From positions 1 to 12,129 of the forward strand of contig JBNGCR010000171.1 in NCBI GenBank assembly GCA_050045915.1: DNA of 12,129 nt, written 5' to 3'. The notes below the pieces were generated by a model. That model had not been told where the DNA came from. It ran no database searches and saw only the letters and a list, made by a program, of their open reading frames with translations. Below, piece by piece: positions 7,270 to 12,129 of the stretch. The stretch is from Limnospira sp050045915. GTDB taxonomy: Bacteria; Cyanobacteriota; Cyanobacteriia; Cyanobacteriales; Microcoleaceae. The translations under genes and the position numbers were made by a program. The first letter of the stretch is position 1. Each line of letters opens with the position of its first letter.

Positions 7270-8001
7270 TTATTGGAATAACAATCGCAATCCTACCGCC
7301 ACCAGCAAAATTAAAATCAGGGTTCGGAAAGCCGCGGGATTGATGAATTTGGAGAGGGAAAGTCCGGCGACGATCGCGATCGCCGTGACCGGAAGGGCGT
7401 AAAGAAATAATTTGAACACGGCTTCGGTGTAGTTGCCGTGGAAGGCGTGATTGACGATCGCCATCGCCGTGCTGACCATGAAAAAACCGTTGATATTACT
7501 TTTAAAAACAGCCGGATTCCAGCGGCGGCAGGCCCCGTAAATCACCACGGGGGGTCCGCCGGTGTTGTAGGCCCCGGTCAGCAACCCGGACCCGAACCCG
7601 AAACCGTAGGCCCATTGCGGGGAGTCGAGGCGGGGGAGGCTGATTTTCAAGTGTTCTAAAATGAGGGCGATCGCGGCGTAGGTGACAATTACAAATCCCA
7701 ACAGTTTCAAGCCAATTTCGGGATCTAAAAATTGCAACCCGGACAACCCGAACGGAATCGCCACCAGGGCCGAAATCGTCAGCCGCAACACGGCCGAAAT
7801 CTGAAATTCGTAGCGGTAATAAAGGGTCAAAATAATATTGAGCAAAATACCGATCGCCGCCACCAGGGGGGCCGCCAGGTCGAGTCCCAGCAGTTCCGTG
7901 AGTAACGGCATCGCCACCAATCCCGAACCGAAGCCGGACAGACTTTGGACGAAGACGGCAAAGAAAATAATCGTCAGAACGGGTAAGAATTCGGTTGACA
8001 T
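7270..8001 (-). CDS. TauE/SafE family permease (sulfite exporter-like)
   Basis: A 243-residue integral membrane protein with about seven or eight hydrophobic helices spanning nearly the whole length. The two related halves typical of TauE/SafE proteins are visible: QSLSGFGSGLVAMPLL (19-34) opens the first, and GFGFGSGLLTGAYNTGGPP (133-151) opens the second. Members move sulfite, sulfoacetate or other small organic anions across the inner membrane, often outward, but substrate cannot be read from sequence and no sulfur-metabolism gene is adjacent. The ATG at 8001 starts immediately before the first helix. No clear Shine-Dalgarno site is seen, but a plausible promoter lies about 35 bases upstream. 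The stop at 7270 lies 27 bases from the end of the 67-bp array. It is separated from the DUF3370 gene by about 100 bases containing a heptamer repeat and appears to be its own transcription unit. Confidence 0.9.
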   Translation of the reverse strand: MSTEFLPVLTIIFFAVFVQSLSGFGSGLVAMPLLTELLGLDLAAPLVAAIGILLNIILTLYYRYEFQISAVLRLTISALVAIPFGLSGLQFLDPEIGLKLLGFVIVTYAAIALILEHLKISLPRLDSPQWAYGFGFGSGLLTGAYNTGGPPVVIYGACRRWNPAVFKSNINGFFMVSTAMAIVNHAFHGNYTEAVFKLFLYALPVTAIAIVAGLSLSKFINPAAFRTLILILLVAVGLRLLFQ

Positions 8002-8027
8002 TCTGGGGAGTTTGCATTGGGAGCCAT

Positions 8028-8046
8028 ACCCGACTATTGTACGGGT
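8028..8046. promoter_or_regulatory. Inverted repeat ACCCG-N9-CGGGT, possible operator
   Basis: The 5-bp arms at 8028-8032 and 8042-8046 flank a 9-base centre that contains the proposed -10 box of the TauE-like gene. The position would suit a repressor, but the arms are short and could be chance. Confidence 0.2.
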
Positions 8047-8065
8047 TCGATGAGGGGGCTGAGAA
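8036..8065 (-). promoter_or_regulatory. Candidate sigma-70 promoter for the TauE-like gene
   Basis: On the minus strand TTCTCA (complement of 8060-8065, four of six matches to TTGACA) is followed after 18 bases by TACAAT (complement of 8036-8041, five of six matches to TATAAT). This would start transcription near 8029 and leave a leader of about 28 bases before the ATG at 8001. Confidence 0.4.
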
Positions 8066-8071
8066 CGCGAT

Positions 8072-8112
8072 CATTCCCCATTCCCCATTCCCCATTCCCC
8101 ATTCCCTATTCC
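8072..8112. repeat. Heptanucleotide repeat, CATTCCC x5 plus partial
   Basis: Five perfect copies of CATTCCC (8072-8106) are followed by a partial variant TATTCC. The reverse complement is GGGAATG, the same heptamer family as the array at 1291-1325. The repeat overlaps the 3' end of the DUF3370 gene: its TAG stop (complement of 8106-8108) lies in the repeat, and most of the last glutamate codon does too. It fills much of the spacer upstream of the TauE-like gene. Confidence 0.9.
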
Positions 8113-9617
8113 ACCGTCCTCACCGTCAAAACCTGCGGCGGCGTCGAATCCGGCGGGTAGCGAAAATCGACTTCTATCAAACGGGTTTCCTGTGGCTTTA
8201 ATTTCACCGTCAGCAGCGGATCGACAATTTGTCCGCGGCGGTGCCACAAATGAACATAACTCAACTGTTCCCGATTCCAACCGTCCTGATATCGCAGGCG
8301 AACCGTCCCCCGAAAATAGGGAAAATCCCAGGGCGGTTGCCGAAAAATCAACCCCCCTTCGGAGAGTTTTTCTTCCTTTTGGGGGCTTTCCAATGTCACC
8401 GTCACCACTTGTTTTTTTTGCGTGGGGTTAAATAAAGGCAGAGTCAGGTCATAATGAACCCCATAATTGCCGTGGGATTGATAAGCCGTGTCGGGGTAAC
8501 GGACTGCCAAATCGGCGGCTTGAATTTGACCCGTCCCCAAGGTTCCGGCCCGCACCGTGCTGATGACGTAGGAAATCCCCCGTCCGGGTTCGGGAATAGC
8601 GAGGGTATCCCGACCCGAATCGACCAAATCCGCCTCCCATTTTGACCCGATTTGCACCCCCGCCACCCGGCTGTAAATCAACTGACCCCCGGTCTGTTCC
8701 GGTGGGGTTGGCACTTTATCCCGAGGTTGTGCTAAATTTCCGGTATCGAGTAACCGTTGCCATTCAATCAATTCGGGCGCTCGTTCTCCACCATCGGGGT
8801 GTATCTTTGCATACATTGCCAGACTGGCGATGTAAACGTCGGCGGGGGTGTCGTCATCCCCGCCGATTTTGCTATTCAACTGCATAAACGTCGATCGCCC
8901 GTTCACCTGACGCTGCAACCCTTTCACGGGAATGGGCTGATTGAGCAACATCCGGCTTTCCTCGGGGGGAATCTCCAACCGGCGTGGAAAATCGGGCTGT
9001 CGCTTTCCCCGCATCACCGCATCCACCGCCCGAATTCCCGGCCCGGAATAAACAGCCCCGTCGGGATTTTTCACCATCGGCGGTTTCTCCTGGAAGGGGG
9101 CGTCCGGTTCCAACAAATAACTCGCCGCCCGGTCGATTTCCAGCGTCACAGCCTCCAGGTTGGGATTGTAAACCAAAATGCCCAGATAGAGAGTTTGTCC
9201 GTCCGGCGGATTTTGGACGAAGTGGTGGGCGAACAGTTCAAATTCTCCCCGCAGGGGATAGTCGAGGTGGGCGTCGGGATAATAGGTGCCGTAGGGGGGA
9301 AAAGTGGAGAGCAAAATACCCTCTTCTTTGACCCACTCCGGGCTGTTGCTGTTGAACAGGGGAATTTCGTCCAAACTCCCGGGGAGGGGACGCACTTCGC
9401 CTTTCTGGACGGCGATCGCGACATTTTCTCCGGCGGATACCAACTGGCTCGCCAGGGGATTTTCCCGGGACTTCCAGGCAGCCCACTCGGCCCTCACCCC
9501 ATCCTGGAGGGGAAGCACGACCGCAACTCGAAACAAGATCCCCGCCAAACCGCCGCCCAAGGCGGACAGCGCCACAATTACAATGGAGATTACGAGATTT
9601 AAGGGTCGATCCTTCAT
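8106..9617 (-). CDS. DUF3370 domain protein, membrane-anchored or exported
   Basis: A 503-residue protein recognised as the cyanobacterial DUF3370 family, of unknown function. An N-terminal hydrophobic helix (about 7-36, after a short basic MKDR start) acts as an uncleaved anchor or signal peptide, so the rest is probably periplasmic. Family-like blocks run in order: VRPLPGSLDEIPLFNSNSPE (75-94), GILLSTFPP (100-108), FAHHF (129-133), TLYLGILVYNP (142-152), SYLLEPDAPF (166-175), ESRMLLNQPIPV (220-231), VYIASLAMYA (261-270), GTLGTGQIQ (358-366), RYPDTAYQSHGNYGVHYDLT (373-392), FRGTVRLRY (435-443) and PPDSTPPQVLTV (488-499). No catalytic motif is evident; the alternating strands suggest beta-rich folds. 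The ATG at 9617 is preceded by AGGA three bases away. Divergent from alaS with only 39 bases between. The stop codon lies in a heptamer repeat. Confidence 0.85.
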   Translation of the reverse strand: MKDRPLNLVISIVIVALSALGGGLAGILFRVAVVLPLQDGVRAEWAAWKSRENPLASQLVSAGENVAIAVQKGEVRPLPGSLDEIPLFNSNSPEWVKEEGILLSTFPPYGTYYPDAHLDYPLRGEFELFAHHFVQNPPDGQTLYLGILVYNPNLEAVTLEIDRAASYLLEPDAPFQEKPPMVKNPDGAVYSGPGIRAVDAVMRGKRQPDFPRRLEIPPEESRMLLNQPIPVKGLQRQVNGRSTFMQLNSKIGGDDDTPADVYIASLAMYAKIHPDGGERAPELIEWQRLLDTGNLAQPRDKVPTPPEQTGGQLIYSRVAGVQIGSKWEADLVDSGRDTLAIPEPGRGISYVISTVRAGTLGTGQIQAADLAVRYPDTAYQSHGNYGVHYDLTLPLFNPTQKKQVVTVTLESPQKEEKLSEGGLIFRQPPWDFPYFRGTVRLRYQDGWNREQLSYVHLWHRRGQIVDPLLTVKLKPQETRLIEVDFRYPPDSTPPQVLTVRTVE

Positions 9618-9656
9618 TTATCCTGAAGTTTTAGTGTTGAAAATCGAAAGCCAGTT

Positions 9657-12065
9657 ATGTCTTTTTCTCCCCAGTTCCTCAGCGGTCGCGACATCCGTCA
9701 AAAATTCCTGACGTTCTACGCCGCGCGCCATCACAAAATCATGCCCAGCGCGTCCCTCGTCCCGGAAGATCCCACAGTCCTGCTGACCATCGCCGGGATG
9801 CTGCCCTTCAAACCCATCTTTTTGGGACAGCGCCCCCGGGAGGTGCCCCGCGCCACGACATCCCAAAAGTGCATCCGCACCAATGATATTGAAAATGTGG
9901 GACGCACCGCCCGACACCATACCTTTTTCGAGATGTTGGGCAATTTCAGTTTCGGGGACTATTTCAAAGAACAGGCGATCGCCTGGGGGTGGGAACTGTC
10001 TACGGAAGTCTTCGGCTTGCCGCCCGATCGCCTCGTGGTTAGCGTGTTCGAGGAGGATGACGAAGCCTTCGCCATCTGGCGCGACCAAATCGGCATCCCC
10101 GCGCACCGCATCCAGCGCATGGGAGAAGCAGACAACTTCTGGAAATCCGGACCCACCGGACCCTGCGGCCCCTGTTCGGAAATCTACTACGACTTCCACC
10201 CGGAACTGGGGGATAAACAGATCGATTTAGAAGATGATAGCCGATTTATCGAATTTTACAACCTGGTTTTCATGCAGTATAACCGGGATGCGGACGGAAA
10301 CCTCGCCCCCCTGGAAAACCAAAACATCGACACGGGGATGGGGTTGGAACGGATGGCGCAAATTTTACAAAGCGTCCCCAACAATTACGAAACCGACCTG
10401 ATTTTTCCGATTATCAAGACGGCGGCGGATATCGCGGGCATTGACTACGCCAAAAGTGACGATAAAACCAAGGTGTCTTTGAAAGTGATCGGGGATCACG
10501 TCCGGGCGGTGGTTCACCTGATCGCCGACGGGGTGACGGCTTCCAATATCGGCCGGGGATATATCCTGCGGCGGTTNNNNNNNNNNNNNNNNNNNNNNNN
10601 NNNNNNNNNNNNNNNNNNNNNNNNNNNNNNNNNNNNNNNNNNNNNNNNNNNNNNNNNNNNNNNNNNNNNNNNNNNNGTGGACGGGTTCGAGGCGGAAATG
10701 GAGGAACAGCGGAAGCGATCGCAAGCCGCCCACGAAACCATCGATCTCACCGTCCAGGGCAGTTTGGATCAACTGGCGGAACACATCCACGCCACCTCCT
10801 TTTTGGGCTACGATTTCCCCGACTCCGAGGCGACGGTGGAGGCGGTTTTAATTGCGGGGAAATCCGTCTCGGAAGCGGCGGCCGGAAGTGAAGTTCAAAT
10901 TGTTTTGGATCAGACGCCCTTTTATGCGGAGTCCGGGGGACAAATTGGCGATCGCGGTTATTTAACGAGTGGGGATGTTATTATCCGGGTGGAAGATGTT
11001 AAAAAAGAGTCGGATATTTTCATCCATTTCGGACGGGTGGAACGGGGAACGTTGACACCGGGAATGACGGTGAATGCCCGCATTGATCGCGCCTGCCGAC
11101 GCCGTGCCCAAGCCAATCATACCGCAACCCATCTGTTGCAGGCGGCGTTAAAATTAATCGTCGGTTCGGAGATTTCCCAGGCGGGTTCTTTGGTGGCGTT
11201 CGATCGCCTGCGGTTCGACTTCAACTGTCCCCGTTCTTTGACGGCGGAGGAGTTGCAGCAGGTGGAAGATCAGGTGAATAGTTGGATCGCCGAGGCACAC
11301 CCGGCGGCGGTGGCAGAAATGCCCTTAGAAGAAGCAAAAAATAAGGGTGCGATCGCCATGTTCGGGGAAAAATACGCCGACGTGGTGCGAGTGGTGGACT
11401 ATGCCGGCGTGTCGATGGAATTGTGCGGCGGCACCCACGTCACCAATACGGCGGAAATTGGGTTATTTAAGATTGTCTCGGAAACGGGGATCGCCTCGGG
11501 AATTCGCCGGATTGAAGCGGTGGCGGGACAGTCGGTTTTGGACTATTTGAATGTCCGAGATGGGGTGGTGAAGGAATTGGGCGATCGCTTCAAGGCGAAG
11601 CCGGAGGAACTGCCCGATCGCATCACGAATTTGCAAAGTGAATTGAAGGCGACACAGAAGCAGTTGGAGGCGGTTAAAGGGGAATTGGCGATCGCGAAAT
11701 CCGACCAATTGTTATCCACCGCCGAAGCTGTCGGATCGTTTAAAGTATTGGTGGCGGAACTCCCCGGCGCCGACGCGGAATCCTTGAAAACGGCGGCGGA
11801 ACGCTTGCAGCAAAAGCTGGGCGAAAGCGCGGTGGTTTTGGGTGCCGGAAGTGATGGCAAAGTCAGTTTGGTGGCGGCGTTCAGTCCTTTGGTTATTAAG
11901 GATAAGAAATTGCAGGCGGGTAAGTTCATTGGTGCGATCGCGAAACTGTGCGGCGGTGGCGGCGGCGGACGCCCGAATTTGGCCCAGGCTGGCGGACGGG
12001 ATGCCGACAAGTTGCCGGAGGCTTTGGAGGCGGCGAAGTCTCAGTTGATTGACGGGTTGAAGTAG
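9657..12065 (+). CDS. alaS: Alanyl-tRNA synthetase (interrupted by an assembly gap)
   Basis: Class II synthetase that charges tRNA-Ala with alanine and hydrolyses mischarged Ser/Gly-tRNA. The N-terminal catalytic core is visible up to residue 306: RARHHTFFEMLGNFSFGDYF-type motif 2 region (84-103), SGPTGPCGPCSEIYYD (164-179), and motif 3 GMGLERM (227-233). After the gap come the editing domain, with HTATH (H488, H492) and CGGTH (C590, H594; numbering counts the Ns), a coiled coil near 660-690, and the C-Ala domain with its glycine-rich GGGGGGRPNLAQAGG. Known length is about 768 residues plus 34 placeholders; cyanobacterial AlaS is usually near 880, so about 110 residues are hidden. The frame is the same on both sides only because of the gap length chosen. 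The ATG at 9657 begins at the usual family N terminus. No strong ribosome site or promoter is seen in the 39-base divergent spacer; a TATCCT at 9619-9624 is the best -10-like box. An intrinsic terminator follows. Confidence 0.96.
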   Translation: MSFSPQFLSGRDIRQKFLTFYAARHHKIMPSASLVPEDPTVLLTIAGMLPFKPIFLGQRPREVPRATTSQKCIRTNDIENVGRTARHHTFFEMLGNFSFGDYFKEQAIAWGWELSTEVFGLPPDRLVVSVFEEDDEAFAIWRDQIGIPAHRIQRMGEADNFWKSGPTGPCGPCSEIYYDFHPELGDKQIDLEDDSRFIEFYNLVFMQYNRDADGNLAPLENQNIDTGMGLERMAQILQSVPNNYETDLIFPIIKTAADIAGIDYAKSDDKTKVSLKVIGDHVRAVVHLIADGVTASNIGRGYILRRXXXXXXXXXXXXXXXXXXXXXXXXXXXXXXXXXXVDGFEAEMEEQRKRSQAAHETIDLTVQGSLDQLAEHIHATSFLGYDFPDSEATVEAVLIAGKSVSEAAAGSEVQIVLDQTPFYAESGGQIGDRGYLTSGDVIIRVEDVKKESDIFIHFGRVERGTLTPGMTVNARIDRACRRRAQANHTATHLLQAALKLIVGSEISQAGSLVAFDRLRFDFNCPRSLTAEELQQVEDQVNSWIAEAHPAAVAEMPLEEAKNKGAIAMFGEKYADVVRVVDYAGVSMELCGGTHVTNTAEIGLFKIVSETGIASGIRRIEAVAGQSVLDYLNVRDGVVKELGDRFKAKPEELPDRITNLQSELKATQKQLEAVKGELAIAKSDQLLSTAEAVGSFKVLVAELPGADAESLKTAAERLQQKLGESAVVLGAGSDGKVSLVAAFSPLVIKDKKLQAGKFIGAIAKLCGGGGGGRPNLAQAGGRDADKLPEALEAAKSQLIDGLK
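10577..10676. other. Assembly gap (100 N) within alaS
   Basis: Exactly 100 Ns replace the end of the catalytic core, from just after the GRGYILRR motif to just before VDGFEAEME. By family length the true missing sequence is about 330 bases rather than 100. Confidence 0.95.
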
Positions 12066-12072
12066 TGTTTTG

Positions 12073-12100
12073 GGTGGGCAGTTTTGCCCACCTTTTTTTT
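12073..12100 (+). terminator. Rho-independent terminator of alaS
   Basis: A perfect 8-bp stem, GGTGGGCA (12073-12080) and TGCCCACC (12085-12092), encloses a GTTT loop and is followed directly by eight Ts (12093-12100). It begins seven bases after the alaS stop codon. Confidence 0.95.
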
Positions 12101-12109
12101 GATTTGAAC

Positions 12110-12125
12110 CACAGAGGCACAGAGG
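12110..12125. repeat. Direct repeat CACAGAGG x2 at the window edge
   Basis: Two adjacent copies of CACAGAGG are followed by ACAC, where the window ends. It may be the start of a longer dispersed repeat beyond the terminator; too little is visible to classify it. Confidence 0.4.
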
Positions 12126-12129
12126 ACAC

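Noticed and set aside
6957..7343. Coding repeat protein across the 67-bp array
   Set aside because: The period is not a multiple of three, so frames shift each unit and reach a stop after about 44 codons; the apparent long frame only exists because the 100 Ns are translated as unknown residues.
8757..9602. 281-residue plus-strand open frame opposite DUF3370
   Set aside because: The minus-strand frame matches DUF3370 along its whole length; the antisense frame shows no recognisable domain.
9618..10199. 193-residue minus-strand open frame within alaS
   Set aside because: It is antisense to the conserved AlaS catalytic core and reflects GC-rich codon use, not a gene.

Overview
The window looks like chromosomal DNA of a cyanobacterium, probably a filamentous (Oscillatoriales-like) one. 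The HIP1 octamer GCGATCGC and close variants occur throughout. The lysine pathway gene is the cyanobacterial/plant type (dapL), a DUF3370 protein and a PAS/phytochrome-like-GAF/GGDEF sensor are present, and degenerate heptanucleotide repeats (GGGAATR/CATTCCC) lie at gene ends. Family assignments come from reading the translations by eye; no database search was run.

Layout: dapL (34-1269, +) is complete. A short spacer made largely of three kinds of heptamer repeat follows (about 1291-1384). Facing it is a 1171-residue membrane diguanylate cyclase with CHASE, four PAS, one GAF and a GGDEF domain (1371-4886, -). Upstream of that are a PP2C-type phosphatase (5142-5903, -) and a TerY-like von Willebrand A protein (5936-6598, -), 32 bases apart and probably an operon. 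They resemble two thirds of the TerY-P (vWA, PP2C, kinase) signalling triad, but no kinase gene is present here.

From 6599 to 7269 there is no convincing complete gene. This stretch holds a short coding-like remnant on the minus strand and an array of perfect 67-bp tandem repeats (6765-7242) broken by a 100-N assembly gap. Each repeat carries a GC-rich hairpin followed by a T-rich run, and a 12-bp palindrome related to HIP1.

Beyond the array are a TauE/SafE family permease (7270-8001, -), another heptamer repeat that supplies the stop codon of the next gene, and a DUF3370 protein (8106-9617, -). Divergent from DUF3370, with only 39 bases between, is alaS (9657-12065, +). alaS is interrupted by a second 100-N gap that hides roughly 110 codons, and it ends in a strong intrinsic terminator. 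The last bases begin a CACAGAGG direct repeat.

Functionally the window mixes housekeeping genes (lysine/peptidoglycan precursor synthesis, alanyl-tRNA charging) with signalling genes (c-di-GMP synthesis, a vWA/PP2C phospho-switch) and one transporter. No prophage, transposase, CRISPR array, tRNA or rRNA was recognised. The most unusual structure is the 67-bp array.
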